A DNA stretch of 64,000 bases from assembly GCF_002843235.3 (NCBI RefSeq), contig NZ_CP031123.2, forward strand, positions 2,666,001 to 2,730,000. Direction: 5' to 3'. The DNA comes from Providencia huaxiensis (GTDB taxonomy: Bacteria; Pseudomonadota; Gammaproteobacteria; Enterobacterales; Enterobacteriaceae). Shown piece after piece: positions 9,129 through 18,463 of this stretch; within the stretch, counting starts at the first letter, position 1, and each line of letters starts with the position of its first letter. Both the position numbers and the translations under genes were made by a program. The notes beneath the pieces were generated by a model, which was not told the DNA's origin, made no database searches, and worked only from the letters and a program-made list of their open reading frames with translations.

Positions 9129-11072
9129 TTAAACGGGGCGAATACTCTCTTCATCTAATTGCGCATCAAACATTGAGCGCAGTTTTTGAATCGTTTTATC
9201 CGCAATAATAGACTGGCGCGCTTGTGCCAGTTTTTCTTCATAAATCGCCTGTCGCCATTCTAGCGGGGTTTTCACCTCGCTATTATCATCATGAACGATT
9301 TTCAGTTCAACAGTACGACCATATAGTTCGCTCAGAGCTTCTTCCAACGCTTTGTGTGCCGATGGTTTATCGAGATGCTTCTGAGCCGAGCGCAAATGTA
9401 AAACAATTTGCGACTCGCTTAACTCTTCTATATATGAATTCAAAGCTAATTGTTCAACCAGTTTGGGAATATTTAATTTTGCAATTTTCCCTGACCAACT
9501 GTCACGAACTCGCCCTTCCTCAATAATTTTAACGGCTAACTCAGGCGTTTTTTCATATTCTAACGCCTCTTTGATCCCGCTTGGCGTTGTCACTGCCTCT
9601 TTTGGCGCCATCGCCTCTTCATTTTGAGGCTTCCATTGGTATTGCTTTGGTTTTTGTGGTTTTGCCGCCTGAGACGCTTTATTAACCACATTTTGTTGAT
9701 GTTTGCTGGTCACGGCGGCCAGCCTTTCCAGTGCTGATGCCGCCGGCTTAGCCCTTTCAGGCGTCACCGGTTTAGCCTTTTTTGGGCTAGGATCCTCACT
9801 TTGTGGAGATTGTAACGCCTGCCTAGCCTTCAATAACTGTAACGTTGGGCTATTGTCTGGCAGATTTTCTGCTCGCGCTTGTGTCGGAGGCACCCTTTGC
9901 GTCATATTTGATGCCGCAGACGGTGCAGATTGAACAGCGGCTTGTGGAATAACTTTTGGCGGTGCTTCAATTTCAGCAATCACATTTTTAGGATGAAAAG
10001 CTAATGCACGTAATAGTGCCATTTCAACCCCCATACGCCGCTCAGGGGCATAGGGAAGTTCTTTCCTTCCGACTAATAACGTTTGGTAAAACAGTTGAAG
10101 GTCTGCAGGGGAAATGACCCTTGCGACCTGCCGTAGCCGCCCTTCTGTCGATGACGGGTCTGTTTCTTGTTCAGCAGGAAGCAGTTGGATCATAGCGATA
10201 CGGTGTAATTGCGACAAAATTTCCACCAGCAAGTTCTCCCAATCCGCTCCGCGACTGGCAGCTTGCTCCACCTGCTCCATTACCGCCATGCTATCGGCAC
10301 GTACTAGTGCTTCAATAATGGCTAATGGCTGCTCGTCATCAAGGGTTCCTAGCATTTGGCTGACAATATCAGCCGTGACTTTCCCTTGCCCCATCGCAAT
10401 GGCTTGGTCAGTTAAGCTTAATGCATCACGTAAACTACCATCAGCCGCTCTTGCTATCAGCTGGCGAGCACGTTGGTCATGCTCAATATTTTCTGCATTT
10501 AGGATGAGTTCAAGTTGCTCACTGATTTGCGTGACATCTAACGCTTTTAGATGGAATTGCAAACAGCGAGACAAAATGGTCACGGGGAGTTTTTGCGGGT
10601 CCGTCGTCGCCAATAAAAACTTCACATGTTCAGGCGGTTCTTCAAGGGTTTTTAACAACGCATTGAAACTATGACGAGACAGCATATGTACTTCGTCAAT
10701 TAAATAAACTTTGAAACGCCCACGTGCTGGTGCGTATTGGACGTTGTCTAATAATTCACGAGTGTCTTCGACTTTAGTACGGGAAGCCGCATCAATTTCA
10801 ATTAAATCGACAAATCGCCCTTGTTCTATTTCAAGGCAATTAGCGCATTGTCCACAAGGCGAGGCGGTGATCCCTGTTTCACAATTAAGACCTTTAGCAA
10901 ATAGGCGCGCAATTGTCGTTTTCCCTACACCACGTGTACCTGAGAAAAGATAGGCGTGATGAAGCCGCTGATGCGTTAGCCCATTAGCGAGTGCAGTCAA
11001 AACGTGCTGTTGGCCAACAACGTCTGAAAATTTTTGGGGGCGCCACTTACGGGCAAGTACCTGATAGCTCAT
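9129..11072 (-). CDS. dnaX: DNA polymerase III subunits tau and gamma
   Basis: DnaX is the clamp-loader ATPase of the replicase; full-length tau also holds the polymerase cores together and contacts DnaB. The protein is 647 residues from the ATG at 11072 (MSYQVLARKWRPQ), which has GTGGA upstream; a start five codons earlier lacks a ribosome site and has no E. coli counterpart. Walker A is GTRGVGKTT near residue 45, a zinc-binding Cys set follows (about 64-79), then the DEVHML Walker B and the SRC arginine-finger motif. The Pro/Ala-rich linker at about 365-490 carries a frameshift signal (separate entry) that would give gamma of 433 residues. The end ELDEESIRPV-like tail matches tau domain V. 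Confidence 0.96.
   Translation of the reverse strand: MSYQVLARKWRPQKFSDVVGQQHVLTALANGLTHQRLHHAYLFSGTRGVGKTTIARLFAKGLNCETGITASPCGQCANCLEIEQGRFVDLIEIDAASRTKVEDTRELLDNVQYAPARGRFKVYLIDEVHMLSRHSFNALLKTLEEPPEHVKFLLATTDPQKLPVTILSRCLQFHLKALDVTQISEQLELILNAENIEHDQRARQLIARAADGSLRDALSLTDQAIAMGQGKVTADIVSQMLGTLDDEQPLAIIEALVRADSMAVMEQVEQAASRGADWENLLVEILSQLHRIAMIQLLPAEQETDPSSTEGRLRQVARVISPADLQLFYQTLLVGRKELPYAPERRMGVEMALLRALAFHPKNVIAEIEAPPKVIPQAAVQSAPSAASNMTQRVPPTQARAENLPDNSPTLQLLKARQALQSPQSEDPSPKKAKPVTPERAKPAASALERLAAVTSKHQQNVVNKASQAAKPQKPKQYQWKPQNEEAMAPKEAVTTPSGIKEALEYEKTPELAVKIIEEGRVRDSWSGKIAKLNIPKLVEQLALNSYIEELSESQIVLHLRSAQKHLDKPSAHKALEEALSELYGRTVELKIVHDDNSEVKTPLEWRQAIYEEKLAQARQSIIADKTIQKLRSMFDAQLDEESIRPV
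9772..9797 (-). promoter_or_regulatory. Programmed -1 frameshift site in dnaX (gamma subunit)
   Basis: The slippery heptamer A AAA AAG lies at 9783-9777 (minus strand), in the correct X XXY YYZ phase with dnaX codons 431-432. After a -1 slip the next codons are GGC and then TAA (9774-9772), giving gamma of 433 residues, against 431 in E. coli. A Shine-Dalgarno-like GAGGA (9797-9793) ends nine bases before the heptamer, the same stimulatory layout as in E. coli. GC-rich sequence with repeated CCGG follows and could form the stimulatory stem, but that stem is less clear. Confidence 0.85.
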
Positions 11073-11184
11073 GGATTCCACTGTCATTTAACATGGTACG
11101 TGAATATATATAATCATAGTACCATGCTACCACAGCCTCAACCTATACAGCGAGGCTGTGATAAAAATAGAGGGAAAATAAAGA

Positions 11185-11736
11185 TTAGTGGCCTGGGAAC
11201 TCAACAAGGCTATAAGAAGAAACACCTTCTTTTTGTAGACGTTCAACGCCGCCAAGATCAGGTAAACAGATGATAAATGCCGCATCAACAACATTAGCAC
11301 CAAGCTGTTTGATCATTCTTACCGTTGCTTCCACGGTACCACCGGTCGCGAGTAAGTCATCAACAACTAAGACGTTATCTTCAGGGCTGATGCTATCTTT
11401 ATGGATCTCAAGCGTATCGGTGCCATACTCAAGGTCGTAAGTCATACTCAATACTTCACGTGGTAATTTCCCTTTTTTACGCACAGGGACAAAACCTACG
11501 CCTAAACGTAATGCAACTGGCGCGCCAAATAGGAAACCACGCGCTTCAGTTCCTACAATTTTAGTGACGCCTTTATTTTGATAATGTTCCACTAACATAT
11601 CAATCGTTGCTTGGTATGCAGCAGGGTTATTTAATAAAGTCGTAATGTCACGAAAGATCACGCCTTCGATTGGATAATTTTGAATCGATGCGATACTTTC
11701 TTTAATCAATTGCAGTTGTTGCTCTTTAGCGGTCAT
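11185..11736 (-). CDS. apt: Adenine phosphoribosyltransferase
   Basis: Apt makes AMP from adenine and PRPP in purine salvage. From the ATG at 11736 the protein is 183 residues, the E. coli length, beginning [15 protein letters not shown]. An upstream ATG at 11748 would add four residues and cannot be excluded, as neither start has a clear ribosome site. The PRPP-binding motif [13 protein letters not shown] lies at about residues 118-130, with GTEARGF (about 60-66) and FRDITTLL near the N-terminus. It lies just upstream of dnaX on the same strand, as in E. coli. Confidence 0.95.
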   Translation of the reverse strand: MTAKEQQLQLIKESIASIQNYPIEGVIFRDITTLLNNPAAYQATIDMLVEHYQNKGVTKIVGTEARGFLFGAPVALRLGVGFVPVRKKGKLPREVLSMTYDLEYGTDTLEIHKDSISPEDNVLVVDDLLATGGTVEATVRMIKQLGANVVDAAFIICLPDLGGVERLQKEGVSSYSLVEFPGH

Positions 11737-11878
11737 AATAAAAGCCATGTAGTAAACACGAAAGTGTAGAATCTATGTAAAGTACCATAAAAATGCAATA
11801 AGAAGCCGTCAATTTGGCATCAGTTTTGTTGCTGAATATCAATATTCCGCTATTTTTGACACTTAATGAGAACAAAAA

Positions 11879-12427
11879 ATGAAAATTCCCGCTCTTTTGG
11901 ACGCGTTAAAAAAGCAAATTGATGAATTGAAAACACGAGTGGAACCCATAAAGGATCTTGAGTTTTCACATTCACGCTTCGATATGCAATTGTTTAGTCG
12001 CAAATCAACCCGTTTGGGTGATTGCCAAAACGAATTACAGACCTTATACCAGCAATTGTGCCATAGCGTAACGTTAAACCACAGCGAGCAGGTCAATTTT
12101 CTGACTGAGAAAATTGTCCATCAAATGCAAGCAATTTCACGAGAGATCTCTACACAAACTTTACGTGAAAAAGAGTCTAGTTTCACTAAAAAAAGGGAAC
12201 AGGTTGATTTATATGAACGTTTATCACAACACCAAGACTATGAACGACGCTTGCAGGCCATGGTGAGTGAAAAAGAACTTCATTTAAGTGAGCTAACCGA
12301 CCACCGTTTGCAGCACCAATGCCAAAAAGAACTCGCTGTACTCGCAGGCCGTTTGTACCGATGCCGCCAAGCACTTTTGCGCATTGAAAAAGCCATTGAA
12401 CATCAAGAAAATCAATACTTTGATTAA
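11879..12427 (+). CDS. priC: Primosomal replication protein PriC
   Basis: PriC helps reload DnaB helicase at stalled forks, together with Rep or PriA. The protein is 182 residues (E. coli about 175). Conserved features are the RFD..LF segment near residues 33-39, the Leu-rich amphipathic helices, and the C-terminal QDYERRLQAMVSEKE stretch followed by a Cys/Arg-rich helix. Similarity to E. coli is moderate but spread over the whole length, and gene order (apt, priC, rsmS, mscK) supports the call. It is divergent from apt, and rsmS follows 18 bases after its stop. Confidence 0.85.
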   Translation: MKIPALLDALKKQIDELKTRVEPIKDLEFSHSRFDMQLFSRKSTRLGDCQNELQTLYQQLCHSVTLNHSEQVNFLTEKIVHQMQAISREISTQTLREKESSFTKKREQVDLYERLSQHQDYERRLQAMVSEKELHLSELTDHRLQHQCQKELAVLAGRLYRCRQALLRIEKAIEHQENQYFD

Positions 12428-12445
12428 ATATTAGAAGGGAACGCT

Positions 12446-12622
12446 ATGAATTCGCTCAAAGATGCCCCACAAGAAGTACAACTTGCCGTTGATTTGATTT
12501 ATTTACTCGAAAATTCAGATATTGAAGCCGATATTGTATTAAAAGCTCTTGATATTGTTAAAAATGATTATGTTTCCAAACAGATGCAGGCGGCACAAGC
12601 CACCCGCACAGATGAAATCTAA
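12446..12622 (+). CDS. rsmS: Small ribosome-associated/pleiotropic protein RsmS (YbaM family)
   Basis: This is a 58-residue protein. It shares with E. coli YbaM (RsmS) the segments APQEVQLAVDLIYLLE and VLKALDIVKNDY, which cover most of its length. AGAAGGGA lies five bases upstream of the ATG. The gene follows priC by 18 bases and its stop codon directly abuts the stop codon of the converging mscK. The biochemical role is poorly known; in plant-pathogenic relatives RsmS has been linked to regulation of secondary metabolism. Confidence 0.85.
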   Translation: MNSLKDAPQEVQLAVDLIYLLENSDIEADIVLKALDIVKNDYVSKQMQAAQATRTDEI

Positions 12623-15600
12623 TTAACTTGGTAGGTTGTCATCACTGTCTTTTGGTGTACGTTTCACTTCTTGCACTTCATCCCCTTTGCTATTATGCAA
12701 ATGAACTTCTAACTGGTTGAATGCAATATCAATATCATTTTCTCGACATAATTTATCTATCGCACGGTTCACTTCATCGCTGGTCACACCACGGTCACCT
12801 ATCTGCCGCACATAAAAACGCAATTCATGATCTAGCGTGCTCGCGCCAAAACTGGTGAAATAAACATTGGGAGCAGGTTCCGTCATTACCTTGCTGTTAC
12901 TGGTTGCGGCAGATAGTAAAACGCGTTTTACTTTATCAAGATCAGAACCATACGCTACCCCGATCGCAATCGTAATACGTGTAACGGTGTCTGATAGCGA
13001 CCAGTTGATCAACCGCTCAGTCACAAATGCTTTATTGGGTATGATCACTTCTTTACGATCAAAATCGACGATCGTTGTTGCACGAATGCGAATTTTACTG
13101 ACTGTTCCTGAATAGGTCCCAATAGTGACCGTATCGCCAATGCGGATCGGCCGCTCAAACAATAAAATGATCCCTGAAACAAAGTTAGCAAAAATTTCTT
13201 GTAAACCAAACCCTAACCCGACCGTTAAGGCTGCCGCCAACCATTGCAGCTTGTTCCACGTGACACCAATCATCCCTAATGAGGCGATCGCCCCAATTCC
13301 CACAATAATATAAGTCAATATTGTCGTGATGGCATAAGTGGAACCTTGACGAAGTTTTAACCGCGACAAGACCAAAACCTCCAGTAACCCGGGGAGATTT
13401 CGCGTCATCACCCAAGCAACAATAATGATCACCAGAGCCAAAATTAAATTCGCTAACGTGACGAATTGTAAGATATTTCCTCCATCTGCCGATGTGGCGG
13501 TATAGCTCCACAAATTCACGCTATCTAAGAAAGAGAAAATAGTGATGAAATCAGACCAAATTGCGTAAAACGCCAATGCAAAGATAATAAACAACACCAT
13601 CGTGGTAAGGCGTAACGATTGCTGGCTAATCAGCTCAATGGTCATTGGGGGTTCTTTAATAGGTTCGTTCTCAACCTCTTCTTGCTTCAACATCGCACGC
13701 CGCTCAATAGCACGCTGATACGCCAATTTACGGGCAACCAATGTTAACCCCCTCAAACACGCGCTATAAGTGATATACCACAGCAATAACAGGTATAAAC
13801 TGTCTATCCAACGGTTTGCTAAGCGTAAAGTGGTGTAGTAGTAGCCTGCCATCATTAAGCCCACTAAAATTAATGGCGAAAATGTCAGCAATGTCACGAC
13901 AATACTACGCGTTAAGTGACTACCCTTCTCTTGCCAAACTTGTTTGCAAAAAGGAACAGTAAAGATACATAACAGGATAAGAGAAACCAGCACGATCAAC
14001 TGACCTATCACGTCCTCAGACACTTTCAGTGGGTTAGTAACCCCATAAGTGGAGAAGAAAATGAGTGGTACCAACGGAATCGATAACCGGAGCATTTGGC
14101 GCCGCGTCTGGGATATTTTCTCTTTTTCGATACCAAAATGTTTTCGAGCAATACCTTGCGGTTTTAACACGCGAAAAGTCAGCTCAAATAATGCCCAAAA
14201 TATCGCCAACTGTTGGCAAAATTGCCAGAAGAATGGCCCTTGTACATTTCCTGTTTTCAAGAACCAATAGCCAAATGCCAGTAAAAACAGTGAAATAGGT
14301 AAGGTTTGCATTAATGTCAGCAGTAGCGCAAAAGGTGTGCTTAACACACTATCGTTACGCAAACTGGAAAGCCGTTGGTCAATATCTTGCAATCGATTAT
14401 TAATTTTACGGTTAAACCAAATAAACAACAGCGCGACCAATACAAGTGGAATAACAACTAACAGTGAATTACTCATTCCCCGTTTAATACTGCGATTCGA
14501 TAAACTAAAATCAAAGCTATTAATTTGTGTTGCTGCGGCTTCAGGGAAACCTTTAACCCATTCCAAATCAATTGGTTTATTACTATTCACCCAAAATATT
14601 TGCTGGGCTAATGTGTTTTCAAGAGAACTCACCACACTCAATAATTGGTTTTGATCCAATTGCAAGTTGATAGCTTGCGAAATTTGCCCACCAAGCTGCT
14701 GGTTAAGTTCGTCTAATAACCCCCGACGTACTTCCAATAGTTTCAATAACGAGGATTTATCTTCAGCTGATAATAATGTGCTATTTGCTGGCTCATCCCC
14801 TGTTTTTATCTCAAATTGCTGTTCCAACTTCGTAATATAATCATTAGGTTGGTAAAGCTCATCACGCTGTTGGTTAATATCAAACTGTTCAAGCCGCAAA
14901 TCGGCAATCGTTGTAGGTAAATTCTTAGTTAAAATGTCAGGAGGCAAATCAATTTGTTGTTGAAATAAAATTCGTGAAAGCAATAAGCTACCGCGTAATA
15001 CATTAATTTGTTCTTTTAGATTTCGTTCTGACTGCGTCGCTCTTTCAAGCCATGTTTTCACTCGAATACCATTTTGCACCAGTTTATTACTACTTTCTGT
15101 CACTGCGATTAAACGGTCACTGAGCGCATTATTAATCGCAATTTCTTTTTGAATAATGGGATTCTGTTGCGCTTCAATATCGGTTTCAGAAGTACTCAAT
15201 GCTTCACGCACTGTTGATTGGGAGTCATTTAGGCGACGATGGCTAATCGCGTTTTGTACTTGCTGAATATGATGTTCCAATTGCTCAATATAGGCGGCGG
15301 TATAATCACGCTGTTTTTGCAGCACATCTTGTAATTGAGTGTTAGCCTGTAGAATACGTTTTTGATATTCATTTTGTTGCTGCAATAAATACTGTTCAAC
15401 TTGCAGCATGGTAATTTGAGTTGGTCTTAAATTCACAGATTCATTCAATGAACTATTTAGCTCATTACGAATTTCCTGTAAGCGCCTCGCATTTTCCAAC
15501 ATCATCGCTTGTGCCCTTTCAGGCTGCGTTTGTAAGCCAATTAATTGGCTACTATAGGTTGCAAGGTCATTTTGTTCTGTTTGCAGATTTTCTAAATAAG

Positions 15601-16003
15601 AGGCTTGTAATGCTTCTAATTGTGAAAGAGAACTATCTTGTATTTTTCGTAGGAAATTTTCGGTGCGCTGCTCATTTTCATTTTTTATTTGCAACAAACC
15701 TTGTGCTGCTTGTTTCGATTCTTCACTCGCGTTACTCAGTTTTTTTTGCAGTTCAGCCGTTCGCTGTTCGAGTTTATCCAGCTCGTTATAAAAATCTGAG
15801 GTTTTTTCCAGATCAGCGAGAGCAAGTTTATCTTCTTCACTGAGTGAACTTTTTTTATTCAATGCGCTGAGCGCACTTTTTATTTCATTCTTATCAGGTA
15901 AGTTATTTGATGTTAATGCCGTAATTGAACTGGAAAAAGATATGATGAAAAAAAACAGTGTTATCGATACTAACTGCCGCCACTTCCATTGTTGTTTCAT
16001 CAT
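12623..16003 (-). CDS. mscK: Potassium-dependent mechanosensitive channel MscK (KefA)
   Basis: MscK is a large inner-membrane mechanosensitive channel that opens on osmotic downshock and depends on external potassium. The protein is 1126 residues (E. coli 1120). It has a cleavable signal peptide-like N-terminus, a periplasmic region of about 450 residues rich in Gln/Glu coiled coil, about ten membrane segments from residue 510 to 930, and the C-terminal MscS core: pore helix GLGFGLQEIFANFVSGIILL at about 960-980, then the beta domain with RPIRIGDTV. The stop codon touches the rsmS stop codon, with no base between them. Confidence 0.93.
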   Translation of the reverse strand: MMKQQWKWRQLVSITLFFFIISFSSSITALTSNNLPDKNEIKSALSALNKKSSLSEEDKLALADLEKTSDFYNELDKLEQRTAELQKKLSNASEESKQAAQGLLQIKNENEQRTENFLRKIQDSSLSQLEALQASYLENLQTEQNDLATYSSQLIGLQTQPERAQAMMLENARRLQEIRNELNSSLNESVNLRPTQITMLQVEQYLLQQQNEYQKRILQANTQLQDVLQKQRDYTAAYIEQLEHHIQQVQNAISHRRLNDSQSTVREALSTSETDIEAQQNPIIQKEIAINNALSDRLIAVTESSNKLVQNGIRVKTWLERATQSERNLKEQINVLRGSLLLSRILFQQQIDLPPDILTKNLPTTIADLRLEQFDINQQRDELYQPNDYITKLEQQFEIKTGDEPANSTLLSAEDKSSLLKLLEVRRGLLDELNQQLGGQISQAINLQLDQNQLLSVVSSLENTLAQQIFWVNSNKPIDLEWVKGFPEAAATQINSFDFSLSNRSIKRGMSNSLLVVIPLVLVALLFIWFNRKINNRLQDIDQRLSSLRNDSVLSTPFALLLTLMQTLPISLFLLAFGYWFLKTGNVQGPFFWQFCQQLAIFWALFELTFRVLKPQGIARKHFGIEKEKISQTRRQMLRLSIPLVPLIFFSTYGVTNPLKVSEDVIGQLIVLVSLILLCIFTVPFCKQVWQEKGSHLTRSIVVTLLTFSPLILVGLMMAGYYYTTLRLANRWIDSLYLLLLWYITYSACLRGLTLVARKLAYQRAIERRAMLKQEEVENEPIKEPPMTIELISQQSLRLTTMVLFIIFALAFYAIWSDFITIFSFLDSVNLWSYTATSADGGNILQFVTLANLILALVIIIVAWVMTRNLPGLLEVLVLSRLKLRQGSTYAITTILTYIIVGIGAIASLGMIGVTWNKLQWLAAALTVGLGFGLQEIFANFVSGIILLFERPIRIGDTVTIGTYSGTVSKIRIRATTIVDFDRKEVIIPNKAFVTERLINWSLSDTVTRITIAIGVAYGSDLDKVKRVLLSAATSNSKVMTEPAPNVYFTSFGASTLDHELRFYVRQIGDRGVTSDEVNRAIDKLCRENDIDIAFNQLEVHLHNSKGDEVQEVKRTPKDSDDNLPS

Positions 16004-16110
16004 AATGGCATTCCTTTATACAAATAATTATATTGTTTAATTAAGCAAAGTGCCGATAGTCGCCTACCCACACTTACTTTCACCTAATTAAACATATTTT
16101 ACGTAATATA

Positions 16111-16464
16111 TTAGAAAGTTAATACTTTATCTGCCGTTAATGTCCAGCTTGCAAGCTCAACTAACGTGCCTACTTCAACACCATCAGCAAGAGTTAACTC
16201 ACTTACACCGCGGGCATCTGTACAAGTTTTACATAATTTCACGGGGACATTTTGTGCCGTTAAAATCTCTAACATTTGTTGAAGATTATAGCCTTCTTTC
16301 GGCTTTTGAGCAGCCAATCCTGCGCCCACAGCATCTGACATCAGAAAAATTTTTAAATCTAACTGCGGCTCTTGCTCTTTTAACGTTATCGCTAGTCGTA
16401 ATGAGTTGAACAGTGTTTCACTGCCGTAAGGTGCCCCATTGGCAATAATCAAGATAGAGGTCAT
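16111..16464 (-). CDS. ychN: DsrE-family sulfur-relay-like protein YchN
   Basis: The protein is 117 residues and close to E. coli YchN along its whole length, including ANGAPYGSE, FLMSDAV and VPVKLCKTC. YchN forms a hexamer of the DsrE/TusD fold, and its function is not established. The conserved CKTCTDARG segment (Cys at about 77 and 80) could carry persulfide, by analogy with the Tus/Dsr proteins. It lies 11 bases downstream of acrR on the same strand, so the two are probably cotranscribed; in E. coli ychN is at an unrelated place. Confidence 0.9.
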   Translation of the reverse strand: MTSILIIANGAPYGSETLFNSLRLAITLKEQEPQLDLKIFLMSDAVGAGLAAQKPKEGYNLQQMLEILTAQNVPVKLCKTCTDARGVSELTLADGVEVGTLVELASWTLTADKVLTF

Positions 16465-16475
16465 ATGGACTCCAC

Positions 16476-17126
16476 TTATTCAGTTTGAATTGGTTTTAAC
16501 CGGATTGTCGTACTACACTTTAGTGTTTCTAATAGTGTATCAACCAATGTAATTGTATGTTGATTAATATTAAAATTTTCTGATTGGAGTAGCCAGTTTT
16601 CTAATAAACCAGACATTAATGAACGGATCATAATCGCGGCTGCTTCCACATCAAGGTCAGCAGGAAGTTGACCTGCATCAATACAGGCAGTCAAATTGTC
16701 AACTATTCGGCATTGACTCGCAACATAGTTAGCGCGTTTAAAATCAACTAACTCTGCCATTTCACCCACTAATTCACACTTCAAAAAGAAAATTTCCATC
16801 AAAGCGCGATTTTTAGGACTTTCAATAAAACCAGTCAAAATATAAACTAATAATTCTCTTAGTATTGAAAGTGGATCATTGGTATATTTAGAACGATAAT
16901 ATTCTTCAGCTTGTATTATTTGGTTATCACCAAATTCACAAGCTTGATAAAAGAGATCAACTTTGTTTTTGAAATGCCAATATATTGCACCTCGGGTAAC
17001 CCCCGCTGCTTTTGCAATATCGGCTAATGATGTGGCAGAAACTCCTCGTTCAGAGAATGTTTTGATGGCAGCATCTAATATTTCCTGACGGGTTTCTTCA
17101 GCCTGTTGTTTAGTTTTTCGTGCCAT
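16476..17126 (-). CDS. acrR: TetR-family repressor AcrR
   Basis: AcrR is the local repressor of the acrAB efflux operon and responds to many hydrophobic drugs. The protein is 216 residues, as in E. coli. The TetR helix-turn-helix spans about residues 32-55 (TSLADIAKAAGVTRGAIYWH), and the C-terminal helical ligand domain is less conserved. It is divergent from acrA, and an AcrR-type palindrome lies in the gap 28 bases before its start. ychN follows in the same direction. Confidence 0.95.
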   Translation of the reverse strand: MARKTKQQAEETRQEILDAAIKTFSERGVSATSLADIAKAAGVTRGAIYWHFKNKVDLFYQACEFGDNQIIQAEEYYRSKYTNDPLSILRELLVYILTGFIESPKNRALMEIFFLKCELVGEMAELVDFKRANYVASQCRIVDNLTACIDAGQLPADLDVEAAAIMIRSLMSGLLENWLLQSENFNINQHTITLVDTLLETLKCSTTIRLKPIQTE

Positions 17127-17152
17127 TGTGACCCGTTTCTATCGAAAGCTGA

Positions 17153-17182
17153 TTTACATACATTCGTGTATGTTTGTACTAT
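17153..17182 (+). promoter_or_regulatory. AcrR-type operator overlapping a candidate acrAB promoter
   Basis: A 24-bp imperfect palindrome at 17155-17178 (TACATACATT... with ...TGTATGTTTGTA) matches nine of twelve pairs and closely resembles the E. coli AcrR box, also built on TACATACATT. It overlaps a possible promoter reading toward acrA: TTTACA (17153-17158), 18 bases, TACTAT (17177-17182). Repression by occlusion would follow; the operator may also serve acrR autoregulation. The promoter assignment is inference. Confidence 0.75.
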
Positions 17183-17260
17183 AGCACAGTGATAAATCAT
17201 ATTGTTTACCATTTTTCTTATTTTTGTTTTGAACTCATATTGATTAATTGAGGTTAACTT

Positions 17261-18448
17261 ATGCGAAAAAACAGAGGGGTGTTACCTCTGGCTCTGTTAG
17301 TTCTTTCAGGTGGCTTGGCTTTATCTGGTTGTAACGATGAACAACAAGGTGGCGGAGAACGCCCGGCGCCTGAAGTAGGAATTGTTACGCTTAAAGCCGA
17401 ACCTCTGACTCTCAAAACCGAGTTACCAGGCCGTACATCCGCATTTCGTGTTGCCGAGGTTCGCCCTCAGGTTAGTGGCATCATTTTAAAGCGCAACTAT
17501 AAAGAAGGTAGCGACGTAGAAGCAGGGACATCTTTATACCAAATTGACCCAGCACCATTCCAAGCAACCTATGACAGCGCAAAAGCGGAGCTAGCAAAAG
17601 CACAAGCAAATGCAAATCTGGCTGCCTTAACGGTGAAGCGTTATAAACCATTGTTAGGAACTAATTACATTAGTCGTCAGGAATACGACCAAGCGACCTC
17701 AACCTATGCACAAGCACTTGCTGCCGTCAAAGCGGCTGAAGCAGCGGTTGAAACTGCACGTATTAACCTGAATTATACCAAAGTCACTGCGCCGATTAGC
17801 GGCCGTACTGGCAAATCGAGTGTGACTGAGGGAGCTTTAGTATCATCAGGACAAGCCACTGAATTAATGCGTGTTCAGCAACTTGACCCTATCTATGTGG
17901 ACGTAACACAGTCGAGTGACGATTTCTTACGTCTGAGAAATGAGATAGCGAAAGGTGCTGTACAGCAAGAGTCAGGGCAAGCGCCTGTCCGTTTGATCAA
18001 TAATAACGGTCAAGAATACGCACAAAAAGGGGTTTTGGAATTCTCTGATGTCACTGTTGATGAAACAACAGGGTCTATCACGATGAGAGCCATGTTCCCT
18101 AATCCGAACAAAGAGTTACTTCCAGGTATGTTTGTTCGTGCTGTATTAGAAGATGGTGTTGTTGAAAATGCGATTCTAGTTCCGCAACAAGGATTGTCTC
18201 GTACGGCTCAAGGAACTTCTCAAGTCATGGTTGTTGGCGCTGAGAATAAAGTTGAAGTCAGACAAGTTAAAGCAGGACAAGCAGTTGGCAACAAATGGCT
18301 GGTAACTGAAGGTCTACAAGCAGGTGATCGTGTCATTGTCATCGGCTTACAAAAAATCAAACCAGGAATTGTTGTGAATCCTAAGGAAGCAAACTTAGAA
18401 ACGCAATCCATAGACAATCAGGCAAAACCTGAAGAAAAGTCTAAATAA
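17261..18448 (+). CDS. acrA: Multidrug efflux periplasmic adaptor AcrA
   Basis: AcrA is the lipid-anchored periplasmic adaptor that joins the AcrB pump to the outer-membrane channel TolC. The protein is 395 residues. The lipoprotein signal ends in the lipobox LSGC with Cys24. The HlyD-type layout is visible: lipoyl half-motif around ISGIILKRNYKEG, alpha-helical hairpin with Ala/Gln-rich heptads (about 100-170), second lipoyl half, beta-barrel and membrane-proximal domain (about 300-375). acrB starts 15 bases after the stop with GGGAG upstream, so the pair is one operon. Confidence 0.96.
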   Translation: MRKNRGVLPLALLVLSGGLALSGCNDEQQGGGERPAPEVGIVTLKAEPLTLKTELPGRTSAFRVAEVRPQVSGIILKRNYKEGSDVEAGTSLYQIDPAPFQATYDSAKAELAKAQANANLAALTVKRYKPLLGTNYISRQEYDQATSTYAQALAAVKAAEAAVETARINLNYTKVTAPISGRTGKSSVTEGALVSSGQATELMRVQQLDPIYVDVTQSSDDFLRLRNEIAKGAVQQESGQAPVRLINNNGQEYAQKGVLEFSDVTVDETTGSITMRAMFPNPNKELLPGMFVRAVLEDGVVENAILVPQQGLSRTAQGTSQVMVVGAENKVEVRQVKAGQAVGNKWLVTEGLQAGDRVIVIGLQKIKPGIVVNPKEANLETQSIDNQAKPEEKSK

Positions 18449-18463
18449 GGGAGCGGCTGATTA

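Noticed and set aside
10114-10674. A 186-codon plus-strand frame antisense to dnaX
   Set aside because: It lies wholly inside dnaX, has low-complexity Ser/Arg-rich content and no similarity to known proteins.
15421-15843. A 140-codon plus-strand frame antisense to mscK
   Set aside because: No ribosome site and no recognisable protein; the mscK frame is clearly real.
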